Shown: positions 1 through 10,418, counted from the stretch's first letter. The stretch is 64,000 nt of DNA from Sophora flavescens (GCA_030762895.1 JAUPTC010000068.1:62001-126000); one strand, 5' to 3'. Notes: generated from the sequence alone by a model not told the origin. Numbers and translations are program-made.

Positions 1-156
1 CCTACATATATCTTTCTATGTAAAGATGCTTGTCTGACTACTAATGCAAACTTTTTGCCTAGAGGTGATGACTCTATTTTGAAGGAAGTTGAAGAAACAA
101 TTCTAAGAGAGGTGCCCCATGGATTCAAAATGGTTGTGTTTGAACCAGGAGGATAA
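1..156 (+). pseudogene. Unit 1 copy A0: 3' end of the protease-Lys/Glu polyprotein (partial at window edge)
   Basis: Frame 1 is open from the first base to the TAA at 154-156 and matches the last 51 residues of the 301-residue product seen in copies A1 and A5. It contains LREVPHGF, a relic of the EVPHGLPP-type linker that precedes reverse transcriptase in Ty3/gypsy Pol. Directly after the TAA the same frame continues into NSRSNSFQEGGTD at 178-216, which resembles the usual C-terminal tail of these polyproteins running into the LTR. Reverse transcriptase, RNase H and integrase have thus been deleted between linker and tail. Confidence 0.75.
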
Positions 157-197
157 AGAAGACTCCTTAAGGCAATAAATTCGAGGTCGAATTCTTT

Positions 198-212
198 TCA
201 AGAGGGAGGGAC
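198..212 (+). promoter_or_regulatory. Polypurine tract of unit 1
   Basis: The purine-rich sequence CAAGAGGGAGGGAC lies immediately 5' of the LTR start TGATGC at 213. This is where plus-strand DNA synthesis is primed in LTR retrotransposons. The same tract precedes the LTRs at 2087, 3961, 5836, 7712 and 9588, and in reverse complement at 58724, 60652 and 62520. Confidence 0.8.
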
Positions 213-1032
213 TGATGCAAACCAAGGATGATGTCCAATTTGAGGCCAAATTAATATTTTTGATGAAAAATTTATTTTCATTGTGGTGAACCCGTATGCT
301 TGATTTGGTCATATCTTGAGCTACGAATATCCGATTGATTCATTCTTTGGTGCGTTGGAAAGCTTAGGGAATCATCTACAAATCATATCTCAGGCCTCTT
401 GACCAAATTCGGCTTCCATCATGGTGAAAAACGGGCTGCAAGTTTAATACGAATTCTTGGACCTTAAATGAGTTATATGTTAATTGGGCTACACTAAGCT
501 TGATGAATGAGCAAGGTCCATTATGAATGGTGGCTGGCACGTTTTTGGAACTTACAAAGGAGAGCAACCTTTGGCTTGCATGCCTAGGTAACTCCTTTAG
601 AAGTTATGGAACCACTTTTATTATTTTCTTAAGTAGGATAGTTATGTTCTTTTAATAACCACTTAGTGGAGAGTTATGTCTAGTTATTAGGAGTTTATGT
701 CATCTTATGATGACCTTTGGTTTTATTTCCCTATGCTATATGTACACACCTATTACATGAGGAATGATAACTTTGAGTTCATTTTGGATTGATTCCAATT
801 GTGAGAGTGTTTTCTCTCTTGGGTTCTTCATTGAGCCAACCCTTGTTCTTATCAAGAATCCAAGATTCTTGTGGCGAACCTCACATTGGCTTATCAAATC
901 CCCTTGGATTTGTGGCGCCTACCTCCCATTTCTCATCTTATCCAATTTTGTATTTCATCTTCTTCTACAATTTTGCTTGGTCACTCAAGGATAGATCCGA
1001 AAATATATATGTTCCTTGCTAGGATCATATCA
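213..1032 (+). repeat. Unit 1 LTR A1
   Basis: This 820-bp long terminal repeat starts TGATGC after the polypurine tract and ends ATATCA two bases before the primer binding site. Its 3' part (about 735-1032) is recognisably homologous to the 3' part of the unit 2 LTR: both hold ATTCTTGTGGCGAAC, TGGCTTATCAAA and TTTGTGGCGCCT in the same order. The 5' part (U3) is unrelated or too diverged to align by eye. Short open frames on both strands are not conserved outside the repeat and are not called as genes. A small stem-loop, GTCATC-TTAT-GATGAC, lies at 699-714. Confidence 0.88.
735..746 (+). promoter_or_regulatory. TATA-like box in the unit 1 LTR
   Basis: GCTATATGTACA lies about 290 bp before the LTR 3' end. 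The equivalent site in unit 2 LTRs reads ACTATATGTAAAA, and homology between the two families' LTRs begins near here. This makes it the best candidate for the core promoter and the U3/R boundary. No transcript evidence is available. Confidence 0.45.
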
Positions 1033-1034
1033 TT

Positions 1035-1050
1035 TGGTATCTAGAGCCAT
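1035..1050 (+). promoter_or_regulatory. Primer binding site, unit 1 (initiator Met-tRNA type)
   Basis: TGGTATCTAGAGCC starts three bases after the LTR terminus. The standard plant site, complementary to the 3' end of initiator Met-tRNA, is TGGTATCAGAGC, so this one carries an extra T after TGGTATC. Equivalent sites follow every complete unit 1 LTR (2910, 4784, 6659 and 8535), and a stub remains at 10412-10417. In the reversed copies a site without the extra T but with an A-to-G change (TGGTATCGAGCC) is readable near 63550. Confidence 0.75.
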
Positions 1051-1124
1051 CCTTCCTAGAGTGACTTATGATTTTGTTTTTTCAATTTTTTTCGGAAGTT
1101 TGAATTTTTCTTAGTGGGTTCTTC

Positions 1125-2030
1125 ATGGAGTCACTAATGAATAAAAATGATGCCAAGAAAATGGAGGATCTTTTCTATTCTAGATGCTATGTGAAGGACA
1201 AGATATGTAGCTTGGTCATTGATAGAAAGGGTTACATCAACCTAGCTAGTACCACCATGGTGCAAAAGTTGGGACTTCCTCTTCTAGAGCATCCACAACC
1301 GTATGTCATTTGGAGCATCTCGGAGTTTAGTGATTTTGGTGACTTGATGGTGAACAAACAAGTACGAGTGCCATTCCGGATTGGGAGATATGAAGATGAC
1401 ATTTTATGTGATGTGGTGCCCATGGAAACGAAGCACTTGTTACTTGGGCGTCCATGGAGGATTGAACGACAAGCAAGATATGATGCCGACAACAACAAGT
1501 ACTCATTTGTATTCAATAATCGCAAAATTACTCTTGGACCATTGTCACCAAAACAAGTGTATGAAGATCAAATGTACTTGAAAGGAGAGAGTGAGAAAAA
1601 AAGAATGATTGAGAAATCAATAAAAGAAGAGTGTTCGGTGAATGAGGAAAGCAAAGAAGGAGAAGTAATAAAAAAAGAAAGCCATGAGAAAAAGGTAGAA
1701 GAAAAGGGAATGGAGGAAAACAAACAGAATGAAAAAGATGTCGAGAAAAAGGTGGAGACTGCATTTTTTGAAGGGGAAAATAAAAAGAAAAAAATTGAGG
1801 CAAAGGTTGAAAGAAGAATGAGGAGTCTTCCTATAAAAGAAAATAAGGTGAAGGGAGCAATGTTGGCAAGGCAGCCTACATATATCTTTCTATGTAAAGA
1901 TGCTTGTCTGACTACTAATGCAAACTTTTTGCCTAGAGGTGATGACTCTATTTTGAAGGAAGTTGAAGAAACAATTCTAAGAGAGGTGCCCCATGGATTC
2001 AAAATGGTTGTGTTTGAACCAGGAGGATAA
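1125..2030 (+). CDS. Unit 1 copy A1: retropepsin-like protease plus Lys/Glu-rich region (intact 301 aa)
   Basis: This is a truncated Ty3/gypsy polyprotein. Residues 20-145 match the protease domain of plant Ty3/gypsy Pol: CSLVIDRKG at 28-36, VNKQVRVPF at 76-84, DVVPMETKHLLLGRPW at 96-111 and PLSPKQVYEDQ soon after. The retroviral-type aspartic protease would cut Gag-Pol and normally needs an Asp-Ser/Thr/Gly-Gly triad. Here Asp33 is followed by Arg-Lys, so activity is doubtful. Residues 150-240 are almost all Lys, Glu and Asn. The last 60 residues hold the pre-RT linker (LREVPHGF). No Gag, zinc knuckle, RT, RNase H or integrase is present. The ATG at 1125 follows the PBS by about 75 bp and is the first good start. 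A1 and A5 are the only intact copies here. Confidence 0.82.
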   Translation: MESLMNKNDAKKMEDLFYSRCYVKDKICSLVIDRKGYINLASTTMVQKLGLPLLEHPQPYVIWSISEFSDFGDLMVNKQVRVPFRIGRYEDDILCDVVPMETKHLLLGRPWRIERQARYDADNNKYSFVFNNRKITLGPLSPKQVYEDQMYLKGESEKKRMIEKSIKEECSVNEESKEGEVIKKESHEKKVEEKGMEENKQNEKDVEKKVETAFFEGENKKKKIEAKVERRMRSLPIKENKVKGAMLARQPTYIFLCKDACLTTNANFLPRGDDSILKEVEETILREVPHGFKMVVFEPGG

Positions 2031-2086
2031 AGAAGACTCCTGAAGGCAATAAATTCGAGGTCGAATTCTTTTCAAGAGGGAGGGAC

Positions 2087-2907
2087 TGATGCAAACCAAG
2101 GATGATGTCCAATTTGAGGCCAAATTAATATTTTTGATGAAAAATTTATTTTCATTGTGGTGAACCCGTATGCTTGATTTGGTCATATCTTGAGCTACGA
2201 ATATCCGATTGATTCATTCTTTGGTGCGTTGGAAAGCTTAGGGAATCATCTACAAATCATATCTCAGGCCTCTTGACCAAATTCGGCTTCCATCATGGTG
2301 AAAAACGGGCTGCAATTTTAATACGAATTCTTGGACCTTAAATGAGTTATATGTTAATTGGGCTACACTAAGCTTGATGAATGAGCAAGGTCCATTATGA
2401 ATGGTGGCTGGCACGTTTTTGGAACTTACAAAGGAGAGCAACCTTTGGCTTGCATGCCTAGGTAACTCCTTTAGAAGTTATGGAACCACTTTTATTATTT
2501 TCTTAAGTAGGATAGTTATGTTCTTTTAATAACCACTTAGTGGAGAGTTATGTCTAGTTATTAGGAGTTTATGTCATCTTATGATGACCTTTGGTTTTTA
2601 TTTCCCTATGCTATATGTACACACCTATTACATGAGGAATGATAACTTTGAGTTCATTTTGGATTGATTCCAATTGTGAGAGTGTTTTCTCTCTTGGGTT
2701 CTTCATTGAGCCAACCCTTGTTCTTATCAAGAATCCAAGATTCTTGTGGCGAACCTCACATTGGCTTATCAAACCCCCTTGGATTTGTGGCGCCTACCTC
2801 CCATTTCTCATCTTATCCAATTTTGTATTTCATCTTCTTCTACAATTTTGCTTGGTCACTCAAGGATAGATCCGAAAATATATATGTTCCTTGCTAGGAT
2901 CATATCA
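2087..2907 (+). repeat. Unit 1 LTR A2
   Basis: 821 bp, nearly identical to A1. It has AAACCCCC in place of AAATCCCC near 2773 and one extra T in the T-run near 2595. It acts both as 3' LTR of copy A1 and as 5' LTR of copy A2. Confidence 0.88.
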
Positions 2908-3000
2908 TTTGGTATCTAGAGCCATCCTTCCTAGAGTGACTTATGATTTTGTTTTTTTCAATTTTTTTCGGAAGTTTGAATTTTTCTTAGTGGGTTCTTC

Positions 3001-3904
3001 ATGGAGTCACTAATGAATAAAAATGATGCCAAGAAAATGGAGGATCTTTTCTATTCTAGATGCTATGTGAAGGACAAGATATGTAGCTTGGTCATTGATA
3101 GAAAGGGTTACATCAACCTAGCTAGTACCACCATGGTGCAAAAGTTGGGACTTCCTCTTCTAGAGCATCCACAACCGTATGTCATTTGGAGCATCTCGGA
3201 GTTTAGTGATTTTGGTGACTTGATGGTGAACAAACAAGTACGAGTGCCATTCCGGATTGGGAGATATGAAGATGACATTTTATGTGATGTGGTGCCCATG
3301 GAAACGAAGCACTTGTTACTTGGGCGTCCATGGAGGATTGAACGACAAGCAAGATATGATGCCGACAACAACAAGTACTCATTTGTATTCAATAATCGCA
3401 AAATTACTCTTGGACCATTGTCACCAAAACAAGTGTATGAAGATCAAATGTACTTGAAAGGAGAGAGTGAGAAAAAAGAATGATTGAGAAATCAATAAAA
3501 GAAGAGTGTTCGGTGAATGAGGAAAGCAAAGAAGGAGAAGTAATAAAAAAAGAAAGCCATGAGAAAAAGGTAGAAGAAAAGGGAATGGAGGAAAACAAAC
3601 AGAATGAAAAAGATGTCGAGAAAAAGGTGGAGACTGCATTTTTTGAAGGGGAAAATAAAAAGAAAAAAATTGAGGCAAAGGTTGAAAGAAGAATGGAGAG
3701 TCTTCCTATAAAAGAAAATAAGGTGAAGGGAGCAATGTTGGCAAGGCAGCCTACATATATCTTTCTATGTAAAGATGCTTGTCGACTACTAATGCAAACT
3801 TTTTGCCTAGAGGTGATGACTCTATTTTGAAGGAAGTTGAAGAAACAATTCTAAGAGAGGTGCCCCATGGATTCAAAATGGTTGTGTTTGAACCAGGAGG
3901 ATAA
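3001..3904 (+). pseudogene. Unit 1 copy A2: protease/Lys-Glu polyprotein with two frameshifts
   Basis: Same product as A1 (retropepsin-like domain, then Lys/Glu-rich region). One A is missing in the A-run near 3475, which ends the protease frame at 3483, and the next part continues in another frame from 3480. A second base is missing near 3783, so the linker region lies in a third frame. The span is 904 bp, two short of the intact 906. Both changes are single-base losses and could be real decay or consensus errors. Confidence 0.78.
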
Positions 3905-3960
3905 AGAAGACTCCTTAAGGCAATAAATTCGAGGTCGAATTCTTTTCAAGAGGGAGGGAC

Positions 3961-4781
3961 TGATGCAAACCAAGGATGATGTCCAATTTGAGGCCAAATT
4001 AATATTTTTGATGAAAAATTTATTTTCATTGTGGTGAACCCGTATGCTTGATTTGGTCATATCTTGAGCTACGAATATCCGATTGATTCATTCTTTGGTG
4101 CGTTGGAAAGCTTAGGGAATCATCTACAAATCATATCTCAGGCCTCTTGACCAAATTCGGCTTCTATCATGGTGAAAAACGGGCTGCAATTTTAATACGA
4201 ATTCTTGGACCTTAAATGAGTTATATGTTAATTGGGCTACACTAAGCTTGATGAATGAGCAAGGTCCATTATGAATGGTGGCTGGCACGTTTTTGGAACT
4301 TACAAAGGAGAGCAACCTTTGGCTTGCATGCCTAGGTAACTCCTTTAGAAGTTATGGAACCACTTTTATTATTTTCTTAAGTAGGATAGTTATGTTCTTT
4401 TAATAACCACTTAGTGGAGAGTTATGTCTAGTTATTAGGAGTTTATGTCATCTTATGATGACCTTTGGTTTTTATTTCCCTATGCTATATGTACACACCT
4501 ATTACATGAGGAATGATAACTTTGAGTTCATTTTGGATTGATTCCAATTGTGAGAGTGTTTTCTCTCTTGGGTTCTTCATTGAGCCAACCCTTGTTCTTA
4601 TCAAGAATCCAAGATTCTTGTGGCGAACCTCACATTGGCTTATCAAATCCCCTTGGATTTGTGGCGCCTACCTCCCATTTCTCATCTTATCCAATTTTGT
4701 ATTTCATCTTCTTCTACAATTTTGCTTGGTCACTCAAGGATAGATCCGAAAATATATATGTTCCTTGCTAGGATCATATCA
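3961..4781 (+). repeat. Unit 1 LTR A3
   Basis: 821 bp, TGATGC to ATATCA. It carries CTTCTATCATGG in place of CTTCCATCATGG near 4162, a variant shared with LTR A5 only. Such patchy sharing indicates conversion or block duplication inside the array. Confidence 0.88.
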
Positions 4782-4874
4782 TTTGGTATCTAGAGCCATC
4801 CTTCCTAGAGTGACTTATGATTTTGTTTTTTTCAATTTTTTTCGGAAGTTTGAATTTTTCTTAGTGGGTTCTTC

Positions 4875-5779
4875 ATGGAGTCACTAATGAATAAAAATGA
4901 TGCCAAGAAAATGGAGGATCTTTTCTATTCTAGATGCTATGTGAAGGACAAGATATGTAGCTTGGTCATTGATAGAAAGGGTTACATCAACCTAGCTAGT
5001 ACCACCATGGTGCAAAAGTTGGGACTTCCTCTTCTAGAGCATCCACAACCGTATGTCATTTGGAGCATCTCGGAGTTTAGTGATTTTGGTGACTTGATGG
5101 TGAACAAACAAGTACGAGTGCCATTCCGGATTGGGAGATATGAAGATGACATTTTATGTGATGTGGTGCCCATGGAAACGAAGCACTTGTTACTTGGGCG
5201 TCCATGGAGGATTGAACGACAAGCAAGATATGATGCCGACAACAACAAGTACTCATTTGTATTCAATAATCGCAAAATTACTCTTGGACCATTGTCACCA
5301 AAACAAGTGTATGAAGATCAAATGTACTTGAAAGGAGAGAGTGAGAAAAAAGAATGATTGAGAAATCAATACAAGAAGAGTGTTCGGTGAATGAGGAAAG
5401 CAAAGAAGGAGAAGTAATAAAAAAAGAAAGCCATGAGAAAAAGGTAGAAGAAAAGGGAATGGAGGAAAACAAACAGAATGAAAAAGATGTCGAGAAAAAG
5501 GTGGAGACTGCATTTTTTGAAGGGGAAAATAAAAAGAAAAAAATTGAGGCAAAGGTTGAAAGAAGAATGAGGAGTCTTCCTATAAAAGAAAATAAGGTGA
5601 AGGGAGCAATGTTGGCAAGGCAGCCTACATATATCTTTCTATGTAAAGATGCTTGTCTGACTACTAATGCAAACTTTTTGCCTAGAGGTGATGACTCTAT
5701 TTTGAAGGAAGTTGAAGAAACAATTCTAAGAGAGGTGCCCCATGGATTCAAAATGGTTGTGTTTGAACCAGGAGGATAA
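4875..5779 (+). pseudogene. Unit 1 copy A3: protease/Lys-Glu polyprotein with one frameshift
   Basis: The protease-like frame runs 4875-5357 and the Lys/Glu-rich and linker part continues at 5354-5779 in the next frame. The cause is one missing A in the same run as in A2. The second part is otherwise complete, with one Lys-to-Gln change in SIQEEC. Restoring that one base count would give the same 301-residue length as A1, so this copy is barely decayed. Confidence 0.8.
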
Positions 5780-5835
5780 AGAAGACTCCTTAAGGCAATA
5801 AATTCGAGGTCGAATTCTTTTCAAGAGGGAGGGAC

Positions 5836-6656
5836 TGATGCAAACCAAGGATGATGTCCAATTTGAGGCCAAATTAATATTTTTGATGAAAAATTTATTT
5901 TCATTGTGGTGAACCCGTATGCTTGATTTGGTCATATCTTGAGCTACGAATATCCGATTGATTCATTCTTTGGTGCGTTGGAAAGCTTAGGGAATCATCT
6001 ACAAATCATATCTCAGGCCTCTTGACCAAATTCGGCTTCCATCATGGTGAAAAACGGGCTGCAATTTTAATACGAATTCTTGGACCTTAAATGAGTTATA
6101 TGTTAATTGGGCTACACTAAGCTTGATGAATGAGCAAGGTCCATTATGAATGGTGGCTGGCACGTTTTTGGAACTTACAAAGGAGAGCAACCTTTGGCTT
6201 GCATGCCTAGGTAACTCCTTTAGAAGTTATGGAACCACTTTTATTATTTTCTTAAGTAGGATAGTTATGTTCTTTTAATAACCACTTAGTGGAGAGTTAT
6301 GTCTAGTTATTAGGAGTTTATGTCATCTTATGATGACCTTTGGTTTTTATTTCCCTATGCTATATGTACACACCTATTACATGAGGAATGATAACTTTGA
6401 GTTCATTTTGGATTGATTCCAATTGTGAGAGTGTTTTCTCTCTTGGGTTCTTCATTGAGCCAACCCTTGTTCTTATCAAGAATCCAAGATTCTTGTGGCG
6501 AACCTCACATTGGCTTATCAAATCCCCTTGGATTTGTGGCGCCTACCTCCCATTTCTCATCTTATCCAATTTTGTATTTCATCTTCTTCTACAATTTTGC
6601 TTGGTCACTCAAGGATAGATCCGAAAATATATATGTTCCTTGCTAGGATCATATCA
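5836..6656 (+). repeat. Unit 1 LTR A4
   Basis: 821 bp, nearly identical to A1, with the same terminal bases and neighbouring polypurine tract and primer binding site. Confidence 0.88.
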
Positions 6657-6748
6657 TTTGGTATCTAGAGCCATCCTTCCTAGAGTGACTTATGATTTTG
6701 TTTTTTTCAATTTTTTCGGAAGTTTGAATTTTTCTTAGTGGGTTCTTC

Positions 6749-7655
6749 ATGGAGTCACTAATGAATAAAAATGATGCCAAGAAAATGGAGGATCTTTTCT
6801 ATTCTAGATGCTATGTGAAGGACAAGATATGTAGCTTGGTCATTGATAGAAAGGGTTACATCAACCTAGCTAGTACCACCATGGTGCAAAAGTTGGGACT
6901 TCCTCTTCTAGAGCATCCACAACCGTATGTCATTTGGAGCATCTCGGAGTTTAGTGATTTTGGTGACTTGATGGTGAACAAACAAGTACGAGTGCCATTC
7001 GGGATTGGGAGATATGAAGATGACATTTTATGTGATGTGGTGCCCATGGAAACGAAGCACTTGTTACTTGGGCGGGTCCATGGAGGATTGAACGACAAGC
7101 AAGATATGATGCCGACAACAACAAGTACTCATTTGTATTCAATAATCGCAAAATTACTCTTGGACCATTGTCACCAAAACAAGTGTATGAAGATCAAATG
7201 TACTTGAAAGGAGAGAGTGAGAAAAAAAGAATGATTGAGAAATCAATAAAAGAAGAGTGTTCGGTGAATGAGGAAAGCAAAGAAGGAGAAGTAATAAAAA
7301 AGAAAGCCATGAGAAAAAGGTAGAAGAAAAGGGAATGGAGGAAAACAAACAGAATGAAAAAGATGTCGAGAAAAAGGTGGAGACTGCATTTTTTGAAGGG
7401 GAAAATAAAAAGAAAAAAATTGAGGCAAAGGTTGAAAGAAGAATGGAGAGTCTTCCTATAAAAGAAAATAAGGTGAAGGGAGCAATGTTGGCAAGGCAGC
7501 CTACATATATCTTTCTATGTAAAGATGCTTGTCTGACTACTAATGCAAACTTTTTGCCTAGAGGTGATGACTCTATTTTGAAGGAAGTTGAAGAAACAAT
7601 TCTAAGAGAGGTGCCCCATGGATTCAAAATGGTTGTGTTTGAACCAGGAGGATAA
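6749..7655 (+). pseudogene. Unit 1 copy A4: protease/Lys-Glu polyprotein, frame disturbed between 7073 and 7305
   Basis: The frame is normal to the LLLGR motif, where two extra bases (GGGCGGGTCC for GGGCGTCC, near 7073) shift it. One base missing in the A-run near 7300 leaves the net length one base longer than intact. The Lys/Glu-rich end and linker reopen at 7335-7655. Arg85 is changed to Gly (VPFGIG). Confidence 0.78.
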
Positions 7656-7711
7656 AGAAGACTCCTGAAGGCAATAAATTCGAGGTCGAATTCTTTTCAA
7701 GAGGGAGGGAC

Positions 7712-8532
7712 TGATGCAAACCAAGGATGATGTCCAATTTGAGGCCAAATTAATATTTTTGATGAAAAATTTATTTTCATTGTGGTGAACCCGTATGCTT
7801 GATTTGGTCATATCTTGAGCTACGAATATCCGATTGATTCATTCTTTGGTGCGTTGGAAAGCTTAGGGAATCATCTACAAATCATATCTCAGGCCTCTTG
7901 ACCAAATTCGGCTTCTATCATGGTGAAAAACGGGCTGCAATTTTAATACGAATTCTTGGACCTTAAATGAGTTATATGTTAATTGGGCTACACTAAGCTT
8001 GATGAATGAGCAAGGTCCATTATGAATGGTGGCTGGCACGTTTTTGGAACTTACAAAGGAGAGCAACCTTTGGCTTGCATGCCTAGGTAACTCCTTTAGA
8101 AGTTATGGAACCACTTTTATTATTTTCTTAAGTAGGATAGTTATGTTCTTTTAATAACCACTTAGTGGAGAGTTATGTCTAGTTATTAGGAGTTTATGTC
8201 ATCTTATGATGACCTTTGGTTTTTATTTCCCTATGCTATATGTACACACCTATTACATGAGGAATGATAACTTTGAGTTCATTTTGGATTGATTCCAATT
8301 GTGAGAGTGTTTTCTCTCTTGGGTTCTTCATTGAGCCAACCCTTGTTCTTATCAAGAATCCAAGATTCTTGTGGCGAACCTCACATTGGCTTATCAAATC
8401 CCCTTGGATTTGTGGCGCCTACCTCCCATTTCTCATCTTATCCAATTTTGTATTTCATCTTCTTCTACAATTTTGCTTGGTCACTCAAGGATAGATCCGA
8501 AAATATATATGTTCCTTGCTAGGATCATATCA
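7712..8532 (+). repeat. Unit 1 LTR A5
   Basis: 821 bp, complete TGATGC to ATATCA. It shares the CTTCTATC variant with LTR A3. Confidence 0.88.
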
Positions 8533-8624
8533 TTTGGTATCTAGAGCCATCCTTCCTAGAGTGACTTATGATTTTGTTTTTTTCAATTTTTTTGGAAGTT
8601 TGAATTTTTCTTAGTGGGTTCTTC

Positions 8625-9530
8625 ATGGAGTCACTAATGAATAAAAATGATGCCAAGAAAATGGAGGATCTTTTCTATTCTAGATGCTATGTGAAGGACA
8701 AGATATGTAGCTTGGTCATTGATAGAAAGGGTTACATCAACCTAGCTAGTACCACCATGGTGCAAAAGTTGGGACTTCCTCTTCTAGAGCATCCACAACC
8801 GTATGTCATTTGGAGCATCTCGGAGTTTAGTGATTTTGGTGACTTGATGGTGAACAAACAAGTACGAGTGCCATTCCGGATTGGGAGATATGAAGATGAC
8901 ATTTTATGTGATGTGGTGCCCATGGAAACGAAGCACTTGTTACTTAGGCGTCCATGGAGGATTGAACGACAAGCAAGATATGATGCCGACAACAACAAGT
9001 ACTCATTTGTATTCAATAATCGCAAAATTACTCTTGGACCATTGTCACCAAAACAAGTGTATGAAGATCAAATGTACTTGAAAGGAGAGAGTGAGAAAAA
9101 AAGAATGATTGAGAAATCAATAAAAGAAGAGTGTTCGGTGAATGAGGAAAGCAAAGAAGGAGAAGTAATACAAAAAGAAAGCCATGAGAAAAAGGTAGAA
9201 GAAAAGGGAATGGAGGAAAACAAACAGAATGAAAAAGATGTCGAGAAAAAGGTGGAGACTGCATTTTTTGAAGGGGAAAATAAAAAGAAAAAAATTGAGG
9301 CAAAGGTTGAAAGAAGAATGGAGAGTCTTCCTATAAAAGAAAATAAGGTGAAGGGAGCAATGTTGGCAAGGCAGCCTACATATATCTTTCTATGTAAAGA
9401 TGCTTGTCTGACTACTAATGCAAACTTTTTGCCTAGAGGTGATGACTCTATTTTGAAGGAAGTTGAAGAAACAATTCTAAGAGAGGTGCCCCATGGATTC
9501 AAAATGGTTGTGTTTGAACCAGGAGGATAA
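8625..9530 (+). CDS. Unit 1 copy A5: retropepsin-like protease plus Lys/Glu-rich region (intact 301 aa)
   Basis: This is the second intact copy of the product described at 1125-2030, with the same domain order: protease-like 20-145, Lys/Glu-rich 150-240, pre-RT linker 243-301. It differs from A1 by Gly108 to Arg in the LLLGRPW motif (LLLRRPW), Lys to Gln in the basic stretch (IQKES) and Glu for Arg before SLPIKE. The Gly in the LLLGRP loop is highly conserved in the family, so this copy is even less likely to be an active protease. Conservation of an open 301-codon frame may simply reflect recent duplication. Confidence 0.8.
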   Translation: MESLMNKNDAKKMEDLFYSRCYVKDKICSLVIDRKGYINLASTTMVQKLGLPLLEHPQPYVIWSISEFSDFGDLMVNKQVRVPFRIGRYEDDILCDVVPMETKHLLLRRPWRIERQARYDADNNKYSFVFNNRKITLGPLSPKQVYEDQMYLKGESEKKRMIEKSIKEECSVNEESKEGEVIQKESHEKKVEEKGMEENKQNEKDVEKKVETAFFEGENKKKKIEAKVERRMESLPIKENKVKGAMLARQPTYIFLCKDACLTTNANFLPRGDDSILKEVEETILREVPHGFKMVVFEPGG

Positions 9531-9587
9531 AGAAGACTCCCTGAAGGCAATAAATTCGAGGTCGAATTCTTTTCAAGAGGGAGGGAC

Positions 9588-10409
9588 TGATGCAAACCAA
9601 GGATGATGTCCAATTTGAGGCCAAATTAATATTTTTGATGAAAAATTTATTTTCATTGTGGTGAACCCGTATGCTTGATTTGGTCATATCTTGAGCTACG
9701 AATATCCGATTGATTCATTCTTTGGTGCGTTGGAAAGCTTAGGGAATCATCTACAAATCATATCTCAGGCCTCTTGACCAAATTCGGCTTCCATCATGGT
9801 GAAAAACGGGCTGCAATTTTAATACGAATTCTTGGACCTTAAATGAGTTATATGTTAATTGGGCTACACTAAGCTTGATGAATGAGCAAGGTCCATTATG
9901 AATGGTGGCTGGCACGTTTTTGGAACTTACAAAGGAGAGCAACCTTTGGCTTGCATGCCTAGGTAACTCCTTTAGAAGTTATGGAACCACTTTTATTATT
10001 TTCTTAAGTAGGATAGTTATGTTCTTTTAATAACCACTTAGTGGAGAGTTATGTCTAGTTATTAGGAGTTTATGTCATCTTATGATGACCTTTGGTTTTT
10101 ATTTCCCTATGCTATATGTACACACCTATTACATGAGGAATGATAACTTTGAGTTCATTTTGGATTGATTCCAATTGTGAGAGTGTTTTCTCTCTTGGGT
10201 TCTTCATTGAGCCAACCCTTGTTCTTATCAAGAATCCAAGATTCTTGTCGCGAACCTCACATTGGCTTATCAAATCCCCTTGGATTTGTGGCGCCTACCT
10301 CCCATTTCTCATCTTATCCAATTTTGTATTTCATCTTCTTCTACAATTTTGCTTGGTCACTCAAGGATAGATCCGAAAATATATATGTTCCTTTGCTAGG
10401 ATCATATCA
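9588..10409 (+). repeat. Unit 1 LTR A6, last of the + strand block
   Basis: 822 bp and complete, with one extra T in TTCCTTTGCTAGG near 10390. It is followed by only eight bases of the next internal region (TT plus TGGTAT of the primer binding site) before unit 2 sequence begins. Confidence 0.86.
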
Positions 10410-10415
10410 TTTGGT

Positions 10416-10418
10416 ATA
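10416..10418. other. Junction of unit 1 (+) to unit 2 (-)
   Basis: Unit 1 sequence stops inside its primer binding site (TGGTAT) and continues with AACTCTCATTATTG. That sequence lies mid-LTR in unit 2, where it normally follows AAGCCAT (compare 13846-13866). Only the two bases AT are shared, so this is a microhomology or blunt join. The two arrays point in opposite directions here. Confidence 0.8.

Larger units (their letters stand above)
1..10417 (+). mobile_element. Unit 1 tandem array: protease-only non-autonomous Ty3/gypsy elements sharing LTRs
   Basis: Six LTRs (213-1032, 2087-2907, 3961-4781, 5836-6656, 7712-8532, 9588-10409) alternate with five complete internal regions and partial ends, giving a period of about 1875 bp. 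Each LTR begins TGATGC and ends ATATCA. It is followed by TT and a tRNA-Met-like primer binding site and preceded by a purine-rich tract. Copies differ by only a few bases, which points to recent amplification or homogenisation. A single insertion would have two LTRs. A run of shared LTRs is what unequal recombination between LTRs produces. No reverse transcriptase or integrase is present, so the elements are non-autonomous. Confidence 0.88.

Noticed and set aside
764..1022. Short frames of 60-100 codons inside the LTRs of both families
   Set aside because: They recur only because the LTR repeats, lie in R-U5-like sequence, and match no known product.
1568..2002. Minus-strand hydrophobic frames opposite the unit 1 Lys/Glu-rich region
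   Set aside because: Same compositional shadow effect; no signal peptide or family motif, and the + strand frame has clear protease homology.
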